Positions 22,013 to 34,475 are shown, counted from the first letter of the stretch. The stretch is 64,000 nt of DNA from Rehmannia glutinosa (GCA_016081115.2 CM071929.1:5146001-5210000); one strand, 5' to 3'. The notes: generated by a model not told the origin, from the letters alone. A program made the numbers and translations.

Positions 22013-22017
22013 GTGGT

Positions 22018-22897
22018 GCCAGTGAGAGAGGCGATGATCTTTGGCCTTCTCACGTGCCTCTGCGTCCTCGTCTTTGCTTTAGCCGTTCATTTTCTTTTTC
22101 GAATGCCGCAGATATTGATGCAATTATCCTCATCAAGGGCTTGCAAAGATCGTGTCCATCTCAAGAAACCTGAAGAGTTCTTCTTCCTTAGCAATGAACT
22201 CTGGATTTTCAAATTGTACTCTGGATAGGCTCAACTTCCATTTTCTCCATTCTCGCAGACGATTTTGGATGTCTGGATACAATGGAGAGTACATGATGAC
22301 ATCGTCTACTTCATTCTCTTATTGGCCCTCGTTTCCGGGGATTAAGGGTAGCGCAGACTTTTGCTCAACATCCTCTGTAGCCTCATTACGAGGTGGAGAA
22401 ACAACCCTGCCAACAGGTGATTCGGTTGTCTCAACCATTCTTTGTTCCTCGGTTGTTTCTGTCTACAATCGGGTCTTCGAGTTGCCTCTGCGTCGGCCTC
22501 GGCCAGACTTGGCCGTTTCATCGATCACGCCTGGAGACTCTACTTCTCCAAGTCTCGCCTCGGTATCTTCTCCGGTGAGTGGTCGACTCGGCCCGGTTTG
22601 TCAAGCTCGGAACGCTTGAAAATTCTTCTTCTTCTCCTTGTTTGTACCGAGGGATTTGGTTCGGATAAAGTTTCTTCGAGTCTTGGGCGGCGGGGGGCGG
22701 TCTTGTTTTTTTTTCTTCGAGGAGTCGGCCGTCTTGGCTTATCGTTCTCCTTTTCTTGACGATAGGAGAAGGTATTTGATATTCCTTCTCTGCTGCGGCT
22801 GCAGGGAGTGAGACACTCTCTGGGGTAGGTGACTTACTGCAGGGGGTAGGAGCATATTTTTTTTTTTTTTCTTTGTAGGAGCGAGATCTTTCTTAGC
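22018..22897 (-). pseudogene. Element A ORF3, upstream remnant
   Basis: It matches element B 12280 to about 13140. Then sequence jumps directly to the equivalent of B 14240. About 1.1 kb holding the ORF3 start and its best-conserved domain is absent from A. The remaining segment is frame-broken. Confidence 0.6.
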
Positions 22898-23207
22898 AAA
22901 GATATTTATATCCAATCATAAGCTTGGTGTGCTGACTTTTGCTCGTACACGTCATTATTATGCTAACGCTCATTCTTAAAAACATTCCCGCTTAGTAAAA
23001 AACGATTGCGTTTTTGTCACTTTCTCATAAATGACTCAGCTTGCCCCTTAGCTGATTTAACTCTTCTTTCCTCGCATGTGAATACTCAGCTGTCAGCTAA
23101 CTCGGTACAACTTTCTTTCTAATACGACTAATTCACTTAGCTGATTTGAGAGTTCAGCTCTTTTTCCCTTTTCGTGTTTCATTTCTTTTCTTTGAGTCTC
23201 CTGAGTG
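22898..23207. other. Element A spacer between pol and ORF3 remnant
   Basis: It is similar to 14240-14550 of element B. No gene is seen. Confidence 0.4.
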
Positions 23208-24800
23208 TCAACTCAACTCAATTAATCCTAACTCATGCTTGAGTTCTTCAAATCTTGACTCGCTTAATGGTTTTGTGAATATGTCAGCCAACTGTTTATC
23301 AGTTGAAATATATTCCAAGGTGATGTCCTTCTTTTCAACATGATCTCTTATGAAGTGATATCTGACATTGATATGCTTTGTACTTGAGTGCAACACGGGA
23401 TTTTGAGTGATTGCAATTGCACTTGTGTTATCACACATGATTGGAATTTCCTTTTCTTCAACTTCATGGTCTCTCAGCTGTTGTCTCATCCATAAGACTT
23501 GGGCACAACATCCGCCCCGCCTATGTATTCTCATTTTGTGGAGGTAGCTATTGAATTTTGCTTCTTGCTAAACCAGGAAATTAGCCTATTTCCAAGCATT
23601 TGACATGTGCCTGAGGTACTCTTCCTGTCAACTCTACATCCAGCATAGTCAGAGTCTGAGTAACCAATTAGCTTGAATCCACCTTCCTTTGGATACCATA
23701 AGCCAACTTCTTGGCTTCCTTTCAAATATCTCAAGATTCTCTTGTATTTGCCGATCATGTGGCTTTCTTTTGGAGCAGATTGAAATCTTGCACATACACC
23801 TACAACAAAGGTGATGTCCGCCTTCTTTGTGAGATAGAGCAATGATCCAATAACGGTGCTCAGTATCTTGTTTGATCTACTGTGCTTGCCATCCGCATCC
23901 ATATCCATTTTGATCGATGTATTCATTGGTATTTTCACGAGAAGACTTCTCTTCCATACCAAATTTCTTCATTAAATCTCTGGTGTATTTTGTCCGACTT
24001 ATGAAGGTTCCATCCTTGTTTGTTTCACTTGGAGTCCAAGGAAGAATGTCGCTCTCCCATCATGCTCATTTCAAATTTGCTTTGCATGAGGTTTGAAAAT
24101 TTATCACATGACTCTTTGTTTGTGGATCCAAAAATGATGTCATCCACATATATTTGAACAAGCAAAGATGCTCTTCCCTGTCTTGAATTCTGAAGAGTGT
24201 TCTATCCACTTTTCCTTTTGTGAATCCATTCTCAGTCAGGAATTGTGATAATGTGTCATACCATGCTCTGGGTGCCTGTTTCAATCCATATAGAGCTTTC
24301 TTGAGTTTGTATACCTTATCTCCAAGAATCTTCTCGCTCAAATCCTGGAGGTTGTTCAACATATACTTCTTCTTCCAATAAACCATTAAGGAATGCACTC
24401 TTTACATCCATTTGATATACAATAAAGTTCTTGTGAGTTGCATAGGCAAGAAACATCCTTATGGCTTCCAATCTTGCCACGGAGCAAAAGTTTCATCAAA
24501 ATATATTCCTTCTTCTTGGCAATATCCTTTGGCTACCAATCTTGCTTTGTTTCTTACCCACGTAACCTTCCTCATTCATCTTGTTTCGAATACCCATTTA
24601 GTGCCAATAACATTTTGATGGGTAGGTCTTTGAACCAGATTCCTACACTTTATTTCTTTCAAACCGATTGACTCTTCTTGCATGGATTGAATCCAATATG
24701 TGTCATCCAGTGCTTGTGACACATCTTTAGGCTCTATTTGTGAGATGAAAGCGGTGAACATTGCTTCTTGTTGAGTTCGATCTTGTTTTGACACCTTCTC
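23208..24800 (-). pseudogene. Element A reverse transcriptase-RNase H (broken)
   Basis: The RNase H C-terminus is better preserved than in B (23534-23208: CDNTSAIAITQNPVLHSSTKHI ... DIFTKPL, ending LGLIELS and TGA). Upstream pieces carry the YSDSDYAGC and KSTSGTCQ block (23962-23531) and RT with LYGLKQAPRAWYD (24398-24066). The catalytic YVDDI region near 24150 is frame-disrupted. Confidence 0.8.
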
Positions 24801-25019
24801 TTACATCTCCAATGACCGCCGTGGATGGTCTCTCGGCCATCTTACATCGAGGTTGGAGTAAGTTAGCTGGATTTGATCGTCTTGCGGCTATGTTGCTTTG
24901 ATCGCTCTCTCGTCATCACTTAGCTGCAGATTTTCTAGTTGTTTTTGAGGCTCACCTATCTCATCTTAAACGGGTTTATAATTCCGGCTTCCAAATTTTC
25001 CAAGATAGGGACTCTTCTA

Positions 25020-26605
25020 CATGGTTGATTGATTCACTTATCGGTGACTCTTCAATGTCTTCTCCATTTACATTTGGCTCATCAAACACCACATGAATGG
25101 ATTCCTCTCAGTAACCATAGTCCTCTTGTTGAGTACTCAGAGGCTTTGCTTTCATTTGAGTATCCCAAGAAAATACCTTCATCACTTTAGCATCAAAAGT
25201 CTTTAAATTATCTTTGCCATTGTTATGGATGAAGCATTTGCATCCAAATATTCTAAAATATGCAACACTTGGCTTTCTCCCCGTCCAAATCTCATAGGGA
25301 GTCTTTGTCGGTTGTCCATGTTTATCATGCATCTATTTTGAGTATAACATGTTGTGTTTATTCTGACCCCAAAATCTTTTAAGTAGCCCTGCTTTTACCT
25401 AACATGGTCCTTTCGCTTCTTTGAGAGTTATATTCCTTCTTTCTCGCAACTCCATTTCATTTGTGGAGTCCTTGCTGCAGACAATTCATGACCAATATCA
25501 TTTTCTATACAACATCGAGTTATTATACCATTGACAAACTCGGTTATCATCGATCTTATTTTGATAATGGTTTGACTTTTCTCATTTTGAATTCTCTTCA
25601 TCAAAGGTGTGGTAGTTTATGTAGAGTTTCTTTCTTCTTCTTACACATGAATATTGTCCATGTATATCTTGAATTGTCATCTACTACCACCAAGGTGTAT
25701 TTCTTTCCACTTATGCTAGTTGGTTCAACTGGACCAAATAGATCCATATGTAGCAGATGCAATATTCTTGTTGAAGATGGACATGTATTTTCTTTGAATG
25801 ATGATTTGATTTGTTTTCCCTTCTGACATGCGTCACATATACTCTCATTCTTGTATACTGAGTCTGGAAGTCCTTCCACAAGATTGTTAATCGTTTTGAA
25901 ATTGGTGACTCGACTTTTCTTGTGCCCACCCCAACTTGATTCAGTTGTGCTCTTTGCTAATAGACAGGTGCTTGGTGTTGCAGTTAACCAATCCACGACA
26001 TACATGTTCTTTTGTCTGCATCCTTGCAACACAACTTCATTTGATTCGGTATCCTTGATTTGACATATACCCATGTTAAATCCAACATTATAACCCTTGT
26101 CACAGAGTTGGCTGATGCTTAGCAAGTTGAAGTTGAGTCCTTCAATATATGCAACATCTGTGATTTCTAATCCATTTTTCTTGATGGATCCAATGCCTCT
26201 TATTTCTCCCGTAGCTTCATTTCTCCAAATATGACTTTTGCACCTCGACTTCCTTGAATTTTGTGATTTTTCTTGTTTCCTGTCTGTGTGTCCGGGAATA
26301 TGGGCGACCACTATCCATGTACCAGGTTCCTTGGCACTCAGTTGTTCCTTACCAGGTTCCTTGGCACTCAGCTGTTCCTTGAACCTGCAATCAAGGAAAT
26401 TAAGTTTTAGGTACCCATACTTGTCAGGTCCGAGAGGGGTTAGTGTTGTAAGATGATCCAACCAACCTATAGCCAAATGATTTGACTCTAAGGGGTTGCC
26501 ATCTATTAGTCCCATAATCATAATTAATTTTGGCAAATTGCTTGGGGTTCTAGGTTCATACAAATTGTCTCTTTTGTTTGTATGCATGTGTATGTGTTTT
26601 AGCAA
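25020..26605 (-). pseudogene. Element A integrase region (broken)
   Basis: A 334-codon frame (26605-25601) covers the linker, the GAG-pre-integrase finger (CDACQKGK; the first histidine part is altered, SRVTNFKTI) and the start of the integrase core (HMDLFGP). The later core (GIGH/PQQNG equivalents) is broken, and PYEIWTGRKPSVAYFRIFGC appears at 25332-25108. A short duplicated insert (ACCAGGTTCCTTGGCACTCA twice, near 26322 and 26352) lies in the linker. Confidence 0.75.
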
Positions 26606-26645
26606 TTGCCTTCTTTGGGTAGTTGTGATGTCTCGAGTGTAGTGC

Positions 26646-28734
26646 CTAGGTGCATATGTGTCTTTGATGAAAGCTCTTATACCTTTGGAATGGCCTTTCT
26701 TTGAGTTCTAGGACTTTGCCATTTGGGCTTATATTCCATAGTCTTTGTTGATAGTTTACATTATTCCAATCGGCTTGGCAGGTGCTTTCTACCATTCCCT
26801 TCATATGTATTTCTTTTATAGAACTTCCGAGGTTTTTGGTAGCTCTGTTTCTTCTTTCTGAGTATTCCCCTGTTTGGAGTTTATTGAGGAACTCGGTGGA
26901 TTTCTTCTCGCTTGTCCTCTCAAAGACACTCAATCGGGTTGTTTTTCCTTTTCCTTTATAACCAAGGCCGGTTTGCTTGTAATTGTGCTTTGGAATGAAT
27001 GTGTGTGCACCATTTGGAGTTTTGGATTTTTGAGATACTTCATTGCTTTAAGATCCTTTTTCCAAAATCACTTTTGGAGTTTGACATAGCACAGAGGAAT
27101 TAAATCCTAAGCATGTCTTGTCTCCACATTCTCTTTGACTCATAATAAGATCATCCAATGATTTAGATGCCTTAGTGAATGAGGCAATCACATTTTTGAG
27201 GTCATTTTCCCTCTTTTCTATAGCATCTATTTTCGCTTTATTAGCTTAGCATTTTCAGTCTTTAGACTTTCATTCTCATTAGTTATTTGACTTAGAGTAC
27301 TCAGCTCCTTAGTCAGCTGTGAGTTTTGGCTCTTGAGTAGGTTGTTTTCCTCATTTAGTAGTGTGTGTGAGGATTTAATATTTTCAAAATCTTCCATCAT
27401 TTTGCCTAATGAATCATAAAGATCAGTGGGTGATGAAGTGTGTGTGTCACAGTCACTATCACTAGAACCGAGTGTGATGAGTTAGAGTGTACCTCATCTT
27501 CTTGGTCGAGGTTGGTCTTGTTCCTTGGACATCAAAGATCAAGGCTTCTTCTTCGAGTCACTTGAGTAGTCGCCTTCACTACTCTCTCAATCAATCGATT
27601 GTGTCTCTTGACTTTGTCTCGGCGATCTCTGCCCAACATTGCCTTTTTCTTTTCTTGTCTTCTTTCTCTCAAGACCTTTCTTTCTTCTTCATTCATGTAC
27701 TTGTTGACTACGAGGATATGGGCAATCAATGGCATAGTGACCTGGTTGCTTTGCGGTTCAAAGATAGATTTTCAACCTTTTGATCAGCTCTTTCCATTCT
27801 TGGATTGTCGACCCTTTGATATTGACTTTTTGATGCTCTGTTCTCTTGGTTGGCCTATCTTCCCTTGACTTGGAGGAGTGAGTGTCTTTTGGAGGATTCG
27901 CCCTTGCCTCTCTTGTAGTTCTTATTGAAGAACTTGTTAAACCTTTAACCATCGGGCTATTTCCTCTTGGTCAATGACTTCTTTGACCTCGGCTCTCTTG
28001 CCATCCTTAACAATTAGAGCAGTTGTTTTGGGCATAGTTGTCTCCTCTTGGTCTTTTCTTTTCGGCTCAAATTCGTAGGCTTTGAGATCGAGAATAGCTC
28101 ATGGTTGGTTGTCTTGGACGGAGTCCATGGAATGTCTTAGTGCCATGACCTTCATTTCCCATTCATTTGGGAGACTTCTTAGAATCTTCATACACATTTC
28201 CTCGTATATATTCTTTTCCAAGTGCAGATAGCTCATTGGTAATTTCGTGAACCGAGCATCCAGTTGATCCAAGGTCTCTTCATGCGATCATTTTGAAATT
28301 CTCAAATTTTCAGACAAAGAACCGATAGTTTATTTTCCTTGATTTGCTCGAGCCTTCACAAATCAATGTTAGCTTGTCCCATTTTCGTAGCCGTTTTGCA
28401 TGATTTGACTTTGTTGAACATAGCTTTGTCCAGGGTTTTGTAAAGAATGTCCTTGGCCACATTGTCCAAGTTATATCTTTTTTCGTGATCATTTGTCCAT
28501 TCGGCTCTTGGTTTTTCAATCATGGGATCAGGTCCTGGGAGCAAAGATCCTCTTCACCTTCACCGCAGACTCTCTCCTTACAGTGTGTTCACTTTTAAAA
28601 TTTGCGGTGGCCCATCCTCTATCACTATCCACATCTCATCATGTAATCTTTGATAGATGAGCTCGCATACGAATTTTCCAATCATCAAATTCTTCAATTG
28701 TGAACATAGGGATGCGTGTCAAATTTTCTTCCAT
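26646..28734 (-). pseudogene. Element A gag region (broken)
   Basis: The ATG at 28734-28732 begins MEENLTRIPMFTIEEF and hits the same early TGA as element B. The capsid words NLDNVAKDILYKTLDKAMF follow (28544-28356). Coiled-coil and zinc-knuckle regions correspond to B. It is interrupted throughout. Confidence 0.7.
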
Positions 28735-28848
28735 GATAATAACTTTTGATGGTAAAAAGAGTTTTGAAAACTTAAGTACTAAAACAGACTTTGAAAAATT
28801 TGGAGATCTAGTTCAAGAACGGTGCGGAAGGCTCAATGAACCAACCGC

Positions 28849-28857
28849 CCGATACCA
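28849..28857 (-). promoter_or_regulatory. Primer-binding site of element A (partly degraded)
   Basis: The minus strand reads TGGTATCGG, keeping the first seven bases of the initiator tRNA-Met site. It lies two bases from the LTR at 28860. Confidence 0.6.
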
Positions 28858-28859
28858 CT

Positions 28860-30428
28860 TGTAGGTCCCAAGGGGGTGTGAGTGTAAGGTTTAGAAGGGG
28901 GTTGAATAAACCTTACCAACTTTTCAAATTAGTCCTTTTAAGTATTTGAGTTAATACTTCACGGTGTTTGTCCTTGATGGACACTAAGTTAGTTAATCAA
29001 ATAGAGTTAGTCACTCAACGGACTGATCGAAATTTGTTGATAGAGTAATTCAAATTGTTTTGACTAAAGACTTAACTCGATTGTGATTTGTTTTTTGGAA
29101 GACTTAACACCCTTGAATTTGGTTAAGTTTGTTTTAATACTTGGTTTTAGCACACGAGTTGATTGTCAATTGGATAGCAAATTTATCGTGAGATATAACA
29201 ATAAGATGTAGAATTTAAAGTGTTGAAATATAAATAACACAATAGGATTTTATAGAGGTTCGAAGATGGGGTAATTCTTCTACTCCTCTCTTCTCCAACT
29301 CTCCCGGAGGAATCCACTAAGTATTGATCAAGATATACGAGTGGTAACAGTCCGGATACAAGTCTTGATCACACACGGTGACTTGATCCTTTGGGACTCG
29401 GCCTGGAGATGCCTTGGTCACGCATTGGCTTCTCGTGCGACTCGGCTTTCTTCACAGGCGGCATTTGCTTGCTACTACTGACCTACTTGCTCAAGCTTCT
29501 TGGATTTGATCACGAAGCCCTCCAAAAAAAAAACTTGAGATTGGTTCGACTTGAACCTTTCTACAATCCTCCGTGGAATGTAGACCCCTTGATTCTTCAA
29601 AAATTTCCTCTTCAAGCGATTGAAGTTATCTTTCCTTCACGGGTGAGTGTTGGATTAATTAATGTAGGCTTGAGGATTGATCTTCAATGATTTGAGAATA
29701 TATTAGGTTACTGATTCGGATGTTTGCTCGAATGTTCGTGGGTTGAGGTAACCTTCTCTCGAGTTATTCCTCGGCCTTTTATAGTGATCTTTCAAAAATC
29801 ATAGTTGAAGAGATAGCTTATTTTTTTTTTTGAAAGTCACTTGTGGTCGTTGGCTTGTCTTGTTGCGATCCTTGAAATTGCCACTTCCTCGTATGACTTG
29901 TTCTTGACTTTTCGAGTTCGACATGGTGCGATCTTCCCATTGGTTTATTTCTTTTGCACGCTTCGAACTGAGCACTTCAAGAAAGGTAGTATGGAGCTAT
30001 TACTTGTTTAAGTAATTCTCTTGATTTCTCGCAACGGCTCTTTCGATTGTCTTGACTTGATCGCATTTTCTTAACATCCCCAGGTGACTTTGAGTCGACT
30101 TCCAATCATTTGATGACTTTTTTTCACATTTACTTCAACCTTGGGACTTGGTTGTCTTGAGTTAACTTGATCGATACTTTACTGTTGCATCTCGATTTGC
30201 ACCTTGATCGAGTTCCCGTCTTTCCTTCTTTGCCATACTCACCGCCTCACAAGTGAGTCTTCCTTCTAGTCTCGGTTGTCTTCTTACATGTTTAGGCATA
30301 GCTGACTTAACTCAGCTTGACCAACCCTATCTATTACAATTCAATTTGCAACAAAAAGATGGGGTGCCAACTTCCTATTCTAAGTTTTGCATGGCATTCA
30401 TCAAAATCTACAAAACAATTTCCCAACA
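28860..30428 (-). repeat. Element A 5' LTR
   Basis: 1569 bp from TGTAGGTCCC to TTTCCCAACA, flanked on the right by ACCTT. This is the most complete LTR of the family here and shows where D inserted in the partner LTR (equivalent of 30080/30081). Confidence 0.85.
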
Positions 30429-31092
30429 ACCTTGTATTGTATGTGGTAATCATTCATGTTTTAAACTCATGCACTCTGTGGCACTTATTTAGATAAAGTA
30501 CTCAATATTTAAATTTTATAATATATGTGATGTTGCTTAAAATCGGCAGATGACTGACTCCAAGTAAGAGATTCTGATTAATGATCAACTTCTTCTCTAA
30601 CGTAAGATAAGGTCCTGATGTTGTTTCAGGGAGGCCCATTCGACACTCAAGTCATGAGTACCAGATATAGGAGAATTACAAACCAAAAAACATTAATCCA
30701 GAGTGAATAATTGAGATTAATGCGAAATACTTATAAATAATTAGGATAAACCTTTTTTTATACCTGGTTGATGTGTTGCATGGGTCTTATAGGATAATAA
30801 AGTGGGCAAGTGGGCCGGATAATTATATCTTTGACTCAACAATGATTAATAATATTGGATAATTAAACAATGTCGGAATTAAATAATGAGTAAAATAATA
30901 AAATAAGAAATAATGAGAAAAGTAATTTTGTCTCCGAACAATATGGACCACGCAATCTTGAATGTCATGTAATAAACAAAAGATTTAATAAACAATAAAA
31001 ACCTCAAAATTCTAAGAATTCATAATTTAATCAGAAATGAAGCATTTGTATATGGTCCGACATAGCCCTTTAAATATAAAATGTTGTGGGAA
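30429..31092. other. Intergenic sequence without a supported gene
   Basis: AT-rich unique-looking sequence between element A and a solo LTR. I see no gene or clear repeat. Confidence 0.5.
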
Positions 31093-31097
31093 TGATC

Positions 31098-31592
31098 TCT
31101 TGGAATTATGATATATATTTTTGGGTGAATAAGAAATTGTTGTCAAGAGGTACGATTGTTCGTTTTAAACTATTCGGATCAAAAAAGGTTTATCCGGATA
31201 GTTGTGTTGCCTCATTTGTACCCAATGGATGTGTCTATTCGGATAAGTGGACATGCATGTTGAGCAGTTGTTTCGTTTTACTTGTGACATTTGGTAATCT
31301 ATAGATATCCCAATTATTTTCTGCAGAAATTCATTCAACATTTGCATACATTCATATAAATATTGTTTGTCAAAATTTTTCGATACTGTTTTATCTTGGG
31401 ATATGTTTACTATTCGACCTGCGGCAACGCGAATTGGTCAATTCTGCCTTAAAGACATTGAGTCAAACTCGACCCCACTATCATTTCATTTTCACAATTT
31501 TAATTTTCGCATTTCGTTTTCTAAAATTCCAATAAGTAAGTCTTGCTGATTTAATTCCCGAATATAATATCGCACATAATATATCCCCAACA
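31098..31592. repeat. Solo LTR 1 of a short-LTR family
   Basis: 495 bp, ending CCCCAACA. The target duplication TGATC is perfect at 31093-31097 and 31593-31597. The first bases are TCTTGG where TGTTGG would be expected. The body matches solo LTR 2 (32527-33090). No internal element sequence flanks it. Confidence 0.75.
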
Positions 31593-31909
31593 TGATCAAA
31601 CTGGTCGTTGGATAAGATAGAGCAACTGTTAAATTTTCATGAGGATTTATGCAAAATGTTCAACAATATACAATGTCCTATTCATGATCATATCACTGGG
31701 GGTTGTCTTGCTTTAGCATTTTTTTTTACAAAAAAAGGTTTGATTCAGATAAGATTAGTTGAAAATTTTGCAATATAGGCAAACTAATGAAGCGAGAATA
31801 ATGGGAATTTTTGGTAAGTGTTGCCATAAATAGAAAATGAATATGCAAATTTCTAGAGAAATAATATTGATGGGGTTCACGAAACCCTAGGATGCTCTCT
31901 TCTCTCTCT

Positions 31910-33378
31910 TCTCCCAAACACTAGGGTCGTGCCTTCATACTTTTCCGGCGGCTCTCCCCGGCATTGGGATACAAGCCGTCGGTTATGATGTTTGCTCCTT
32001 TGCTAGATCTTGTTCTCCTTTGGTTTCCTCCTCTACGAGTTCTCCTATGTCTTATGTGGATTTTGCTACAAGAGTTTATTCTATGGATCATTCGAATCTC
32101 TTACTTGGGACTGCCATGAACTCATCAAAGGTGGTCCCTTTGGCAGCAGTCCCCCCTCCTAAGGTGGTTTCAACTGTGGTCCCTCCCAATGTGGTTACAA
32201 CAGTGGTCCCCCCATCTCCTTCAAAGGCCAATACTCAGACAACAGTGGTCCCCCCTCCTAAGGTGGTTTATCCATATCATGGTGAATACCTGAAACAATT
32301 TTAGCAAAAGAATGACCAAAATTGGATTGAGCATTAATATTATGAGCCGAATGTCGAGGATTCGATTCATAATCGGATGACATTAGGGAGAGGTCCCATC
32401 ACTAGGGCATACATGGGGCATCATTACACCAGATGAATCCAAGTATATAGCAGGATACTTTGTAGAGGGGACCACTGTTGCCTGAGTGTTGGCATTTGAA
32501 GGAGAGGAGGGGACCACTGTTGTAACTATTGGAAATATTATAAATATTTCTGGGTGAATGAGAAATTGTTATCAAAAGGTGTGACTGTTCATTTAGAACT
32601 ATTCGGATTGAAAAGGTTCATCCGAATAGTTGTGTTGTTTCGTTTGAAACCAATGGACGTGTCTGTTCGAATAAATGGACATGTCTATTCGAACGGTTGT
32701 GTTGTTTCACTTGTGAATTTTGGTAATCTATATATATCCCAAGAATCTGCAGATTTTGATAAGTTAATTTGCATACATTCATTTTGCATACAAACACAAG
32801 CATATATTCTGTCAAAATATTCACGTAAAAGAGAGAGTACAAAACATTCGAAGTTCGCCGTCTCTTGTTGTTTGGAGTGCTACTTCAGCAAGAGGAGACC
32901 GTTGTATCTTGGGAGACATTTGCTATTCAACCGTGGGCACCGTAGCGGGGCAATTCATCTTAAAGACATAGAGTCGAACTCTAGCCTCGGTCTAATTTTC
33001 TGCATTTTGTGTAATTTCGTTTTCGAGAATGCAAGTAAGTTTTCTGATTTAATTTCGGAATATAATATCGCACGTGATAAATCCCCAACAGTAACCACCT
33101 TGGGAGGGACCATAGTTGAAACCACCTTAGGAGGGGTCCGCTGCCAAGGGGACCACCTTTGATGAGTTCATGGTAGCCCCAAGTAAGAAATTCGAAGGAT
33201 CCATAGAATAAACCCTTGCCGCAAAATCCACATAAGACATAGGAGAACTCGTAGAGGAGAAAACCAAAGGAGAACAAGATGTAGCAATAGAGCAAATATC
33301 ATAACTGGCGGCTTGTATCCCAACGTTGGGGAAAACCGCCGGAAAAGTCATGGAGGCACGACCCTAAGGTTTGGGAGA
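31910..33378. repeat. Long inverted repeat (~345-bp arms) beside SRLK1
   Basis: The left arm is 31910-32254. The right arm, inverted, is 32467-32526 plus 33096-33378, split by a solo LTR. The spacer is 32255-32466. The left arm contains a frame with VVPP-type repeats (MVSSSTSSPMSYVDFA at 32020 onward) that is repeated on the minus strand in the right arm. I do not recognise the source sequence. Before the LTR inserted, a transcript through it would have folded into a long hairpin. The right arm ends exactly where SRLK1 homology starts. Confidence 0.7.
32527..33090. repeat. Solo LTR 2 inside the inverted repeat
   Basis: 564 bp, beginning TATTGG and ending CCCCAACA, flanked by GTAAC at 32522-32526 and 33091-33095. 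It is homologous to solo LTR 1 along its length. Confidence 0.8.
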
Positions 33379-34475
33379 ATTTCAGACACCCTAAATACTT
33401 CTCAGACACTCACAGTCAACGGCAAAACAATGGTTTCATCTAACGAAAACTTCGAATTTGGCTTTTTCAGCCCGGAATATTCCAGGAACCGTTATATAGG
33501 CATATGGTACAAGAAAATCACAGTCCACACAGTAGTATGGGTTGCTAACCGAGAAACCCCAATTCGAAACATCATCGGTACTGAAAGTCATCAATCCAGC
33601 CTTCTAGTTCTCGTGAAGCGACACCAATGGCATTATTTGGTCCACTAACACATCAAGTACGCATGAGAACCGATCGCAAAATTACTCGATTCGGGAAATC
33701 TTGTCGTGAAAGATGATAAAAACCGGAAAATTTCTATGGGAGAGTTTCGATGACCGACCGATACTTTTTACCTGGGATGAAGCTCGGTAGGAATTTCAGA
33801 TCGGATTAGAAGTTTATATCAGGTCCTGGGAAGCAATAGCGATCCGGGTTGTGGGATTTTATGTACCATTGCGACCCGACGGGTTACCCGCATAAGATCC
33901 TGAAATGGGGTGGTGAGATCCGGTACAGAAGTGGGCCGTGGGACAGTGACGGCCCTAGTGGGAGTGGTGGTGGACAGAGGTGGATATGGGTCGATCGAAC
34001 GGAAGGTTGGTCCGTTTATCTTACGTCCCCGACGGATAATTGTGATATTTATAGAGCTTGTGGGGCTTATGGGAGCTGTAATGTTGAGAATTCACCTGTT
34101 TGTGGGTGTTTGAGTAAGTTCACTCCGAGTGATCCTCATGGTTGGGATAGGGGAGATTGGTCGAACGGGTGTGTTAGAAGGACACCGTTAGATTGTGAGA
34201 ATGAAGATGGATTTTTGAGGTATTCGGGCGTTAAATTGCCGGATACTAGAAATTCTTTGTATAATGAGAGTATGAATCTTGAGGAATGCAAGGAGTTATG
34301 CACGAGGAATTGTTCGTGTATGGCCTATGCGAATCTTGATATGAGCAGAGGTGAAAGTGGATGTCTGGTTTGGTTTGGAGAGCTTGTTGATATCAGAGAT
34401 GTGTCTCAAGGAATGGAAATCTACATTAGGATGGCTTCTTCTGAGTTAGGTATGCATTCAATCAAAATAGTTGTG

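Larger units (their letters stand above)
1782..30428 (-). mobile_element. Copia element A, SIRE/Maximus-like, interrupted by nested insertions
   Basis: A is a minus-strand Copia element. From right to left it has a 5' LTR (28860-30428), PBS, gag, integrase, RT-RNase H, ORF3, polypurine tract and the end of the 3' LTR (1782-2125). The interval 5386-22012 is a Gypsy element carrying copy B. The long LTRs (about 1.57 kb), the gag motifs (NLDNVAKDILYKTLDK) and the extra ORF downstream of pol point to the SIRE/Maximus lineage. Sequence right of A begins ACCTT (30429-30433), the expected target duplication. The left end is outside the window because D inserted into the 3' LTR. Confidence 0.8.
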
